Positions 25,889-34,538 of a DNA stretch of 64,000 bases are shown piece after piece. The stretch covers positions 124,001-188,000 of the forward strand of contig JBDZVA010000005.1 in the NCBI GenBank assembly GCA_040255465.1, given 5' to 3'. Both the position numbers and the translations under genes were made by a program. The notes beneath the pieces were generated by a model. It worked only from the letters and a program-made list of their open reading frames with translations, did no database searches and was not told the origin of the DNA. How positions within the stretch are numbered: position 1 is the first letter of the stretch; each line of letters begins with the position of its first letter. The stretch is from UBA5793 sp040255465. GTDB lineage: Bacteria > Planctomycetota > Phycisphaerae > Phycisphaerales > UBA5793.

Positions 25889-26857
25889 ATGGCGAACCTG
25901 TTTCTGATCCAGGCGATTACCGAGGCCCTGCGCCAGGAAATGGAAGCGGACGAGGACGTCATCCTCCTCGGCGAGGACATCGGCGTCAACGGCGGCGTCT
26001 TCCGCGCCACCGACGGCCTGCACGAGCAATTCGGCTCCAAGCGCGTCGTCGATACGCCCCTGGCCGAATCGGGGATCATCGGCACGGCGATCGGCCTGGC
26101 CATGGCGGGGCTCAAGCCCGTGCCCGAAATCCAGTTCGAAGGCTTCCTCGGGCCGGCGTACGACCAGCTCGTCACCCACGCCGCCCGCTTTCGCACGCGA
26201 ACGCGAGGCCGCTTCACGGTTCCGCTGACCATTCGCGTGCCTGTTGGCGGCGGCATCCACGCCCCCGAATTGCACAGCGATTCACCGGAAGCGGTCTACG
26301 TCCACACGCCGGGTATCAAGGTCGTCATGCCCTCCTCGGCCTACGACGCCAAGGGACTGCTCATTGCCGCGATCCGCGATCCCGACCCCGTGATCTTCTT
26401 CGAGCCCAAGCGCATCTACCGCGCTTTCCGCGAAGAAGTGCCCGAGGAGTCCTACACCATCCCGATCGGCGAAGCGAAAGTGATCGAGGAGGGCACCGAC
26501 GTCACGGTGATCTCCTGGGGCGCTTCCGTCGTGCAGTGCATCAACGCCCTGGATGAAGTCGATATGAGCGTTGAACTCATCGACCTGCGCACGCTCTATC
26601 CTCTGGATGTCGAAGCGATCCGCCAGTCGGTGAGCAAGACAGGTCGCTGCGTCGTGGTGCACGAAGCGCCGCGCACGGCCGGGCTGGGCGCGGAGATCGC
26701 GACCCTGGTGCAGGAGCACTGCTTTGAATACCTCGAAGCCCCGGTGCAGCGCGTGACGGGATTTGACACGGTGATGCCCTACTACAAACTTGAACTCGAA
26801 TACCTGCCCGACACGCCGCGCATCGTTGAGGCGATCGAGCAGATCATGGCGTATTGA
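25889..26857 (+). CDS. pdhB: pyruvate dehydrogenase E1 component beta subunit
   Basis: E1-alpha/beta decarboxylates pyruvate with thiamine diphosphate and loads the E2 lipoyl group. The 322-residue product shows the E1-beta pattern: ALRQEMEADEDVILLGEDIGVNGGVFRAT, PLAESGIIGTAIGLAMAGLKPVPEIQF, PVGGGIHAPELHSDSPEA, VVMPSSAYDAKGLL and GRCVVVHEAPRTAGLGAEI. AAAGG stands five bases before the chosen ATG. E2 follows directly, but no E1-alpha gene is adjacent. A related 2-oxoacid or branched-chain E1-beta cannot be excluded by eye. Confidence 0.88.
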   Translation: MANLFLIQAITEALRQEMEADEDVILLGEDIGVNGGVFRATDGLHEQFGSKRVVDTPLAESGIIGTAIGLAMAGLKPVPEIQFEGFLGPAYDQLVTHAARFRTRTRGRFTVPLTIRVPVGGGIHAPELHSDSPEAVYVHTPGIKVVMPSSAYDAKGLLIAAIRDPDPVIFFEPKRIYRAFREEVPEESYTIPIGEAKVIEEGTDVTVISWGASVVQCINALDEVDMSVELIDLRTLYPLDVEAIRQSVSKTGRCVVVHEAPRTAGLGAEIATLVQEHCFEYLEAPVQRVTGFDTVMPYYKLELEYLPDTPRIVEAIEQIMAY

Positions 26858-26911
26858 TTCGCCGGCGAGCGCGTCCGCGGCGCTGGCCGTTGCGATGAGA
26901 AAGAGATGATC

Positions 26912-28276
26912 ATGAGCGACACGGTTGATTTCATCCTGCCCGATCTTGGCGAAGGCGTTCACGAAGCGGAGATCATCTCCTGGAAGGTGAGCGTCGGCGA
27001 CAAGGTCGATGAGATGCAGGTGCTCGCCGAAATGGAAACGGACAAGGCGCTCGTCGAAGTGCCCAGCCCCTTTGCCGGCAAGATCGCAGCGCTGCACGGC
27101 GACGTCGGGCAGATCGCCCACGTCGGCCAGCCGATCGTCACCTTTACCGGCGCCACGCAAAGCGGCAAGGCGGTCAAGGGCAATGGCAGCGCCCCCAAGG
27201 CGGACAAGCACGTTGAAGCCAAGGCAGAGGCGAAACCTCAAGCCAAGACGCCGCCTGCTGAGGCAGAAGAAGAGCGTGAAGATGCCGGCACCGTGGTCGG
27301 CTCCATGGAAGGACTCCCCACACTGGGCGGCGGCGGCAAGGTCATGGCGACGCCGGCCGTGCGCCGACTCGCCAAAGACAAGGGCATTGAGATCAACGCC
27401 ATCCAGGGCACGGGGCGCGGCGGACGCGTAACGGCCTCGGATGTGGAGCGAGCGGGCAAGGGTGGAAGCCAGGCGAAGGCGCCGTCGATCAAGCCTCGCG
27501 AGGCCGCGACCGGTCACTCGGTTCTAACCGCCGTTTCACAGCCGATTTCCTATCCCCCGGTGCAGGTCGATGCGAGCGGCACGGCGCAGACGATCCCCTT
27601 CACCGGCATTCGCCGCAAGATTGCCGAGGCGCTCGATCGCAGCGTCAAGACCGCTGTGCACTTCACCGTGATGGACACGGCCGACGTGACGGCGCTGGAC
27701 CGGTTGCGTCGTCAGCAGGCGCACGCTTCGGGTGAGAAGGTGAGTTTCCTGCCCTTCATCATCCAGGCCATGTGCCGGGCCCTCAAGCAGTTCCCGCAAC
27801 TCAACGCCGTGGTGGACGATGAGAAGCGGGAAATCTACATCAAGGGCGTGATCAACATGGGCGTGGCGGTCGACACCGACCACGGCTTGATGGTGCCGGT
27901 CATCGGCAACGCGGATCGCCTCGGTATTCTGCCGTTGGGGCGTGCGGTCAACGACGTGGCGGCCAAATGCAAGAATCGCACGATCGGCCTCGATCAGCTC
28001 AAGGGCGGCACGATCACGATCAGCAACGTCGGCAGTTACGGCGGCTCATTCGCCACACCGATCATCAATTATCCGGAAGTCGCCATTCTCGCGGCGGGTC
28101 GAGCGCGCGAAGCGGTCATGGCCCGCAACGGCGGGATCTTTGTCGGCAAGGAAATGCCGCTGAGTCTGTCCTGCGATCACCGCGTGGTGGATGGTGCCTA
28201 CGGCGCGCGGATGCTCAACGCCGTCGTGCAGTTCCTCGAGAACCCGGAGATCCTGCTCGAACCGGCAGGGCGGTAG
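26912..28276 (+). CDS. pdhC: dihydrolipoamide acyltransferase (E2)
   Basis: E2 transfers the acetyl group from its lipoyl arm to CoA. The 454-residue product has one N-terminal lipoyl domain (lipoylated Lys45 in EMETDKALVEVPSP), a charged Ala/Glu/Lys linker, a peripheral-subunit-binding domain (ATPAVRRLAKDKGIEINAIQGTGRGGRVTASDV), a second linker and the catalytic domain ending SCDHRVVDGAYGARML (His423, Asp427). The ATG with AAGAG six bases upstream is preferred over an ATG two codons earlier. It forms an operon with pdhB; E3 is not in the window. Confidence 0.92.
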   Translation: MSDTVDFILPDLGEGVHEAEIISWKVSVGDKVDEMQVLAEMETDKALVEVPSPFAGKIAALHGDVGQIAHVGQPIVTFTGATQSGKAVKGNGSAPKADKHVEAKAEAKPQAKTPPAEAEEEREDAGTVVGSMEGLPTLGGGGKVMATPAVRRLAKDKGIEINAIQGTGRGGRVTASDVERAGKGGSQAKAPSIKPREAATGHSVLTAVSQPISYPPVQVDASGTAQTIPFTGIRRKIAEALDRSVKTAVHFTVMDTADVTALDRLRRQQAHASGEKVSFLPFIIQAMCRALKQFPQLNAVVDDEKREIYIKGVINMGVAVDTDHGLMVPVIGNADRLGILPLGRAVNDVAAKCKNRTIGLDQLKGGTITISNVGSYGGSFATPIINYPEVAILAAGRAREAVMARNGGIFVGKEMPLSLSCDHRVVDGAYGARMLNAVVQFLENPEILLEPAGR

Positions 28277-28282
28277 CCGTCG

Positions 28283-28654
28283 CTAGTACTGCTTGGTTTC
28301 GCAGAGGTACAGCGCGTTGCCATCCGGATCGCCGAAAGATGCGATGCGCACCGGGTCATCATTGATGATCGGCCCATCGAACTTTGTGCCGCGCGCTTTG
28401 AGCCTCTCGACGACCGTGTCGAGCGGTTCATTGACCTCGAAGCCGATCGAGATCGAGCCGCGCGTGCCCGGGCGCGATGTGCCGCTCTTGCCGCTATGCG
28501 GGTGCAGGCCGATGCCGAAACCGCCGCCGGCGTCGACCTCCGCCCAATCGTTGCCGACGCGAAGCTTGAGTTTGAAGCCGAGCGTCTCGGTGTAGAACTT
28601 GACGGCCCGGTCCATGTCCGAGACGTAGACAGTCGCGATGCCGGTGCGCAGCAT
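28283..28654 (-). CDS. VOC (glyoxalase/bleomycin-resistance-like) family protein
   Basis: The 123-residue product is a single vicinal-oxygen-chelate module: ATVYVSDMDRAVKFYTETLGFKL at the start and ASFGDPDGNALYLCET at the end, with candidate metal ligands His in GIGLHPHSG and the final Glu. Substrate is unknown. The start has GGAGG six bases upstream, and that site lies in the 3' arm of a perfect 10-bp hairpin. It converges with E2 (six bases between genes) and follows the nifJ/DHOD-like pair on the same strand. Confidence 0.88.
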   Translation of the reverse strand: MLRTGIATVYVSDMDRAVKFYTETLGFKLKLRVGNDWAEVDAGGGFGIGLHPHSGKSGTSRPGTRGSISIGFEVNEPLDTVVERLKARGTKFDGPIINDDPVRIASFGDPDGNALYLCETKQY

Positions 28655-28660
28655 GGGATA

Positions 28661-28689
28661 CCTCCGTGGTGCGCATTGTACCACGGAGG
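28661..28689 (-). promoter_or_regulatory. hairpin sequestering the Shine-Dalgarno of the VOC gene
   Basis: CCTCCGTGGT and ACCACGGAGG form a perfect 10-bp inverted repeat around a nine-base loop. On the minus-strand transcript the 3' arm contains GGAGG, followed by six bases and the VOC ATG; the 5' arm carries the complementary CCTCC. No T-run follows, so termination is unlikely. It should keep the ribosome site closed unless melted or bound. It could instead be a DNA operator. Confidence 0.6.
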
Positions 28690-28723
28690 CATCGTGATCG
28701 AACGGAGATTCGGCGACTTCGGC

Positions 28724-29731
28724 TCAGATCGGCTTGCTCGTGTAGGCCACGAGCGAGCGCATGTAGTTCACGCGTTCAAAGGCCTCGGGGTTGGAACAGT
28801 TCTCCCGAGACAGGCTGCCCTTCATCTGCTGCACCGAGGTGTAGTCCTTTTCGGTGAGCCAGGCCCTCAGCCCCGCCTCGAGTCGAGTGAAGTGATCGGG
28901 ACCGTGCCGGTAGATCGCCGACGCCAGCATGCCCACGTCGGCTCCGACCAGGAGGATCTTGACGAGGTCCTCGACGGTGTGGATCCCGCTCGTGGCGGCC
29001 AAATAGGCGCCGACGCGACCCCGCAACATCGCGATCCACGTCATGCTCAGGCGCGACTCGTACGATTCGCTCAGAGCCAGGTTGGGGAAGAAGTCGAGCG
29101 TTTCGAGATTGATGTCGGGCTGGATGTAGCGATTGAAGATCACCAGCCCGTCCGCCCCGGCATCGACAAGACGCCGCGCGAAGTGGCCAAACGAAGTGAA
29201 GTAGGGACCCACCTTGATGGCCAGCGGGATCTTGATGGCCTTGCGGACGGCCGTCACCAGGTCGAGGTATCGCCTTTCGACTTCTTCGCTGCTGTGGCGC
29301 GGATCGCTGGGTACGAAGTAGACGTTCAGCTCGAGCGCATCGACTCCGGTGTCCTCGATGAGTTTGGCGAACTGAATCCACCCGCCAACCGTCATGCCAT
29401 TGAGGCTGCCGATAAGCGGAAAGCGCACCGCCTCGCGCGCGGCGCGAAGGCGGCGGAGGTATTCCGTCGGCCCGACGTTGTAGTCCTCGAGTTCGGGGAA
29501 GTACGACAGCGATTCGGCAAACGACTCGGTGCCGTACTCATAGAGCCCGAAGATCTGCTGCTGCTGGAACTCGATCTGCTCCTCAAAGAGCGAGGGAAAG
29601 ACCGCCGCTGCGGCGCCGGCTTCTTCGAGGCGCAACAGGAACTCGGGATCCTGATTCAGCGGGCAGGCCGAGGCGACGAGCGGGTTGCGCAGCGTCAGGC
29701 CGAGGTAGCGGGTGCTCAGGTCGACGTTCAT
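28724..29731 (-). CDS. dihydroorotate dehydrogenase-like flavoprotein
   Basis: The 335-residue product has the class 1 DHOD TIM-barrel pattern: DLSTRYLGLTLRNPLVASACPL, FPLIGSLNG, DALELNVYFVP, IPLAIKVGPYFTSF, ADGLVIFNRY and VGADVGMLASAIYRHGP for FMN phosphate. It differs from true PyrD in its extended insert and lacks obvious pyrimidine context. Its start overlaps the nifJ stop as ATGA, so the two are translated together. DHOD-like proteins next to pyruvate:ferredoxin oxidoreductase recur in several phyla, and a role as its electron-transfer or maturation partner is plausible but unproven. Confidence 0.88.
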   Translation of the reverse strand: MNVDLSTRYLGLTLRNPLVASACPLNQDPEFLLRLEEAGAAAAVFPSLFEEQIEFQQQQIFGLYEYGTESFAESLSYFPELEDYNVGPTEYLRRLRAAREAVRFPLIGSLNGMTVGGWIQFAKLIEDTGVDALELNVYFVPSDPRHSSEEVERRYLDLVTAVRKAIKIPLAIKVGPYFTSFGHFARRLVDAGADGLVIFNRYIQPDINLETLDFFPNLALSESYESRLSMTWIAMLRGRVGAYLAATSGIHTVEDLVKILLVGADVGMLASAIYRHGPDHFTRLEAGLRAWLTEKDYTSVQQMKGSLSRENCSNPEAFERVNYMRSLVAYTSKPI

Positions 29732-32700
29732 GACTTGACCTCCTCAACAGATTCGGGTTCATGGGCGTGACGAGTGACGCCGACCATCTGCTCGTAGAAA
29801 CGCCACCGGGCATCGATGTCGGCCTGCGCCTGCGCGAACAGTTCCTTGGCCTCGCTCGGATTGGATCGCGCGAGCATGGCGTAGCGAGCTTCCTTCTCTG
29901 CGAACACCTTGAAGGGAAGGGTCGGTTTTCGGCTGTCGAGCCGCATGGGATGCAGATCATCGTGAGCGTTGCGCGGGTCGAATCGGAACAGTGGCCAGTA
30001 GCCGGTGCTTACCGCGTCTTTCTGGTGCGTCATCGCCGTACTCATGTCGATGCCATGCGCGATGCAGTGGCTGTAGGCGATGATCAGCGACACGCCGGGA
30101 TACGACTCCGCCTCACGCAGAGCGTTGAGTGTCTGAAGTGGGTTGGCGCCCATCGCGATCTGCGCGACATAGACGTTGCCGTAGGACATTGCCAGCAGGC
30201 CCAGATCCTTCTTGCACGAGTGCTTGCCGCCCGAGGCGAACTTGGCGACGGCGGCGCGGGGCGTGGACTTGGACGCCTGCCCGCCGGTGTTGGAGTACAC
30301 CTCAGTATCAAGCACGAGCAGGTTGAGATTGACGCCCGAGGCCAGGATGTGATCAACGCCGCCAAAGCCGATGTCGTAGGCCCAGCCGTCGCCGCCGATG
30401 ATCCAGACGCTGCGCGGCACCAACTGGTCCGCGAGCGTGAGCAGCCGACGCGCCTCGAGTGACTGGTCCTGACCGAGCATCTTCTTGAGAACCGCGACGC
30501 GCTCTCGCTGCTCGGCGAGAGACGTCTCGTCAGTGGACGAGAATGAGAGCAGCGACGCAACAAAGTCGTCTCCGATCTTTGGCCCGAGGTGTCGCAGCAG
30601 TTCCCGGGCGATGAGGTGCTTCTGTTCGACACCCAGTCGCAGACCCAGGCCGAACTCTGCGTTGTCTTCAAAGAGCGAATTGCACCACGCGGGACCGCGT
30701 CCTTCGGCGTTGCACGACCATGGCGTGGTCGGCAGGTTGCCGCCGTAAATCGACGAGCAACCGGTGGCGTTGGCGACCACGAGTCGGTCGCCGAACAGTT
30801 GTGTAAGCAGCTTGATGTACGGCGTCTCGCCGCAGCCCGCGCACGCGCCGGAGAATTCGAACAACGGTTCGAGCAGTTGCGATCCCTTGATCGTCTCCAG
30901 TTTCACCGTGCGGCGATCCATCTCGGGCACGTTGAGGAAGAAGTCGAAGTTGCTCCGCTCGCGTTCAAGGTGTTCATCCTTGGGCGTCATGTTGATCGCC
31001 TTGTGCTTGGCGACTTCCTTGCTGCGAGCCGGGCACACATCAACGCAGATGCCGCAGCCCGTGCAGTCGTCGGGGGCGACCTGGATGGTCAGGCGATAAC
31101 CGGGATGTTCCTTGTTCTTCCATTCCCGCGATTCGAAGCCCTCGGGCGAGTCTTTGAGTTCCGATTCCGGGAAAACTTTGCTGCGGATGGCGGCATGCGG
31201 GCACACCAGCGGGCACAGGCCGCACTGCGTGCACAAGTCGGCGTCCCAGATGGGGATGTCAATGGCGATGCTGCGCTTCTCGAACCGCGTGGTGCCGGTC
31301 GGGAAGGTGCCGTCTACGGGCAAGGCGCTGACGGGCAGCAGATCGCCCTTGCCGGCAATCATCATCGAGGTGACGCGCTGCACGAAATCGGGCGCGACGC
31401 CGGGGATGGGCGGGAGGCGGTGCCGCGCCGACTCGGCGCGGGCCGGAATCTTCACTTCACGCAGCCGTTCGAGCGACTGGTCGACGGCGGCAATGTTGCG
31501 CTCGACGATGCTCTGGCCTAGTTTTGAATACGTCTTGCGGATCAGATCCTTGATGTGTCCGATCGCCTCGTCGCGCGGCAGAACCCCTGACAAGGCAAAG
31601 AAGCACGGCTGCATCACCGTGTTGATGCGGGCGCCAAGGCCGACGTCGCGAGCCACGGCGGTCGCATCGACGACCCAGAGATGCAACTTGCGCTCGATAA
31701 TCGTCTCCTGCACTTCGCGGGGCAGGTGATCCCAGACTTCGTTTTCATCAAACGGACTGTTGAGCAGTAGTGTCGCGCCCGGCGCGGCCAGCTCCAGCAC
31801 ATCCATCTTCTCAAGGAAGTTGAACTGGTGACAGGCGACAAACGACGCTCTCTGGATGAGGTACGTTGATTCGATGGCGTGCTTGCCAAATCGCAGATGT
31901 GAAACCGTCACCGAGCCGGCCTTGCGCGAGTCGTAGACAAAGTACCCCTGCGCCGCAAGTCCGGCATTCTCGCCGATGATCTTGACGGAGTTCTTGTTGG
32001 CGCCGACCGTGCCGTCGCTGCCCAGGCCGTAGAAGAGCGCGCGGACCGTATCGGCCCGTTCAGTGATGAAATCGGGATCCCACTTGAGGCTCAGGTGGGT
32101 GACGTCATCCACGATGCCAACCGTAAAGCGGCGCTTCGGTTCGGGTTTGGCCAGTTCGGCGTACACCGCAGCCACCATGGCGGGAGTGAACTCCTTGGAT
32201 GACAGGCCGTAGCGGCCGCCGATGATCTTGAGACGTCGCGGCCCGATCCAGTCTTCGTGAAGCGATGCGACGATGTCGAGGAACAGTGGTTCGCCCATGG
32301 CGCCGGGTTCTTTCGTGCGATCGAGCACGGCGAGGCGCTGCACCGTCTTGGGCAGGATGCCGACAAACGCCTTCGAATCAAAGGGGCGATACAGGCGCAC
32401 CTTGACCATGCCGACCTTCGCGCCCTTGCTGTTCAGTTCGGCGATCGCCTCTTCGACGGCACCTACGCCCGAGCCCATGATCACAATGACGCGCTCGGCC
32501 TCCGGATCACCGACGTAGTCGAACAGGTCGTAGTTCCGGCCGGTCTTCTCTGCGAATTCCTGCATCGTCTCACGGATGATCTCCGCCGCCGCGTCGTAGA
32601 ACGGATTGCACGACTCGCGCGCCTGGAAGAAGACATCAGGATTCTGCGCTGTGCCGCGCAAGGAGGGTTTGTCCGGATCAAGCGATCGTTCCCGATGCTG

Positions 32701-33318
32701 GCGGATGAGGTCTTCGTCGAGCATGGACCGAACGGTGTCGTCGTCAATGCTGGTAATGCGGTTGACTTCGTGCGAAGTTCGGAAGCCATCGAAGAAGTGC
32801 AGAATCGGCACGCGGCACTTGAGCGTCGCGCTGTGGGCGATCAATGCCATGTCCTGCGCTTCCTGCACGGACGAGGAGCAGAGCATGGCCCATCCCGTGG
32901 AGCGGGCGGCCATGACGTCGCTGTGGTCGCCGAAAATCGACAGAGCGTGGGTCGCGATGCTGCGGGCCGCGATGTGGAAGACCGTCGGCGTAAGTTCGCC
33001 GGCAATCTTGAACATGTTGGGGATCATCAGCAGCAAGCCCTGCGAGGCCGTAAAGGTCGTGCACAGAGCGCCGGTCTGGAGTGAGCCGTGCACCGTCCCC
33101 GCGGCGCCCGCCTCGCTCTGCATCTCGATGACCCGCGGCGTGATGTTCAGGGCGTTGGGTATGTCGCGAGCCGCCCAGGCATCAGCCAGCTCACCCATCG
33201 GTGAGGCCGGCGTGATTGGATAGATCGCAATGACTTCGCTGCAGCGATAGGCGATGGAGGCACAGGCCTCATTCCCATCGACGGTGATGTACGAACGGTC
33301 CATTTCACGTGTTCCCAT
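29728..33318 (-). CDS. nifJ: pyruvate:ferredoxin (flavodoxin) oxidoreductase
   Basis: The single-chain enzyme oxidises pyruvate to acetyl-CoA and CO2, passing electrons to ferredoxin or flavodoxin. The 1196-residue product has domain I (YITVDGNEACASIAYRCSEV, IYPITPASPMGELAD), domain III (VRFGK-type region), a 2[4Fe-4S] ferredoxin domain (CTQCGLCPLVCPHAAI and CTGCGICVDVCPARS), the proximal cluster motif CAGCGETPY and the thiamine site GGDGWAYDIGFGG. The start has AAAGG seven bases upstream; an in-frame ATG 20 codons earlier is possible. Its stop overlaps the DHOD-like gene. It offers an anaerobic alternative to the E1/E2 complex nearby. Confidence 0.95.
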   Translation of the reverse strand: MGTREMDRSYITVDGNEACASIAYRCSEVIAIYPITPASPMGELADAWAARDIPNALNITPRVIEMQSEAGAAGTVHGSLQTGALCTTFTASQGLLLMIPNMFKIAGELTPTVFHIAARSIATHALSIFGDHSDVMAARSTGWAMLCSSSVQEAQDMALIAHSATLKCRVPILHFFDGFRTSHEVNRITSIDDDTVRSMLDEDLIRQHRERSLDPDKPSLRGTAQNPDVFFQARESCNPFYDAAAEIIRETMQEFAEKTGRNYDLFDYVGDPEAERVIVIMGSGVGAVEEAIAELNSKGAKVGMVKVRLYRPFDSKAFVGILPKTVQRLAVLDRTKEPGAMGEPLFLDIVASLHEDWIGPRRLKIIGGRYGLSSKEFTPAMVAAVYAELAKPEPKRRFTVGIVDDVTHLSLKWDPDFITERADTVRALFYGLGSDGTVGANKNSVKIIGENAGLAAQGYFVYDSRKAGSVTVSHLRFGKHAIESTYLIQRASFVACHQFNFLEKMDVLELAAPGATLLLNSPFDENEVWDHLPREVQETIIERKLHLWVVDATAVARDVGLGARINTVMQPCFFALSGVLPRDEAIGHIKDLIRKTYSKLGQSIVERNIAAVDQSLERLREVKIPARAESARHRLPPIPGVAPDFVQRVTSMMIAGKGDLLPVSALPVDGTFPTGTTRFEKRSIAIDIPIWDADLCTQCGLCPLVCPHAAIRSKVFPESELKDSPEGFESREWKNKEHPGYRLTIQVAPDDCTGCGICVDVCPARSKEVAKHKAINMTPKDEHLERERSNFDFFLNVPEMDRRTVKLETIKGSQLLEPLFEFSGACAGCGETPYIKLLTQLFGDRLVVANATGCSSIYGGNLPTTPWSCNAEGRGPAWCNSLFEDNAEFGLGLRLGVEQKHLIARELLRHLGPKIGDDFVASLLSFSSTDETSLAEQRERVAVLKKMLGQDQSLEARRLLTLADQLVPRSVWIIGGDGWAYDIGFGGVDHILASGVNLNLLVLDTEVYSNTGGQASKSTPRAAVAKFASGGKHSCKKDLGLLAMSYGNVYVAQIAMGANPLQTLNALREAESYPGVSLIIAYSHCIAHGIDMSTAMTHQKDAVSTGYWPLFRFDPRNAHDDLHPMRLDSRKPTLPFKVFAEKEARYAMLARSNPSEAKELFAQAQADIDARWRFYEQMVGVTRHAHEPESVEEVKS

Positions 33319-33471
33319 CCGGCGACCTTTCCGCGTTCCCGAACTGGGTTTCGGCGGAGTCGCCTGTTCAATAGACATTCTTATCCACTTTTCGACGCCG
33401 ATCATCTCGAATCAAGAGAAACAAGGCCGATTCCCCCTTCCCCGGCACGGGCCCGCAAAGGGGTTCCGCGA

Positions 33472-33491
33472 CAGTGTAAGCGGCTACACTG
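33472..33491. promoter_or_regulatory. operator-like palindrome between nifJ and the MBL gene
   Basis: Perfect 7-bp arms CAGTGTA and TACACTG flank a six-base spacer (AGCGGC), giving a 20-base dyad in the 248-base divergent region. The spacing suits a dimeric regulator. I cannot name the regulator. Confidence 0.4.
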
Positions 33492-33566
33492 CCCGTCGAG
33501 ACGGGTGGATCCCGCGCAGCACAGAATGTGGGAAGCGACCCCGCTCGCGGGGTTCCGGAGGACAGA

Positions 33567-34424
33567 ATGGGCAAGTGTGTGTGGCGGTGGCAGTTGCTTC
33601 GGGCCGGCTCGTTCCGGCTCGACGGAGGGACCATGTTCGGCATCATCCCCCGTGTTCTCTGGTCAAAGGTTGCACCGCCGGACGAACTCAATCGCATCAC
33701 GCTTCAGACCAACTGCCTGCTGTTGGACGATGGCGAGCGCAAGGTTCTCGTCGAAACCGGCTACGGCAACAAGTTCGACGCCAGGGGCCGAGAGATGTTT
33801 GGGCTCGAATCGCGGTGGATCGGCGATGCGCTGAGCGATATCGGCGTTGATCGCGCCGACATCGACGCCGTCGTGGTCACCCATCTGCATTTCGATCACG
33901 CCGGCGGATTGACCTCGGTCGATGCGCCCGGCGCTGCGCCGCGCCCCAGTTTCCCCAACGCCAGGATTTACGTGCAGCGGACGGAATGGGAGGATGCGCT
34001 CGCCAACAAGTCCACCATGACGCGCACCTACCTGCGCGAGAACTTCGATCCGATCGCCGACCGAGTCGAGCTGCTCGACGGCGAGACTGAAGCCCTACCC
34101 GGCATTCGAGTAACGCCCACGCGCGGCCATACCTGGGGTCAGCAGGGGGTGCTGTTTGACGACGCGGATGGCGCCGTGGTCTTCCCCGGCGATGTCATGC
34201 CCACCGCCAATCATGTCGGCCTCGCGTACAACATGGCCTACGACGTCCTGCCCTATGAGAACCTGCTTACCAAGCGCGGGCTGCTGGCGCGCTGCATCGA
34301 GCGCGACTGGCGGATTGCCATCGATCACGAGCCGGGTCATCCGCTTGTCAAGGCGCGCCGCCACCCGGATCGGCCGGACCAGTTCCGACTCGAACCGGCC
34401 CCGATGCCTGCGGACTGCACCTGA
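33567..34424 (+). CDS. MBL-fold metallo-hydrolase
   Basis: The 285-residue product has the metallo-beta-lactamase motif HLHFDH (His106, His108, Asp110, His111) followed by further ligands in TRGHTWG, FPGDVMP and DHEPGH. The opening LLRAGSFRLDGGTMFGIIPRVLW is typical of AHL-lactonase-like or general quorum-quenching/thioesterase-like MBL hydrolases, but the substrate cannot be read from sequence. GGAGG lies five bases before the ATG. It is divergent from nifJ and shares a palindrome-bearing promoter region. Confidence 0.88.
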   Translation: MGKCVWRWQLLRAGSFRLDGGTMFGIIPRVLWSKVAPPDELNRITLQTNCLLLDDGERKVLVETGYGNKFDARGREMFGLESRWIGDALSDIGVDRADIDAVVVTHLHFDHAGGLTSVDAPGAAPRPSFPNARIYVQRTEWEDALANKSTMTRTYLRENFDPIADRVELLDGETEALPGIRVTPTRGHTWGQQGVLFDDADGAVVFPGDVMPTANHVGLAYNMAYDVLPYENLLTKRGLLARCIERDWRIAIDHEPGHPLVKARRHPDRPDQFRLEPAPMPADCT

Positions 34425-34538
34425 ATCCCCTCCCCACGCCCAAACTTGACTCGTTTCCGCGGCAAGCTGCAATTGCGTTCGCCTATCCTCTGAGTCCGCA
34501 CGCCGGGCGAGTGCGTTCCGATCCGATCGAGAGTTTCG

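Noticed and set aside
33450..33480. CCGCGACAGTGTAAGCGG as another copy of the nrdJ palindrome arm
   Set aside because: Only a partial resemblance; spacing and the ACGAG end are missing.
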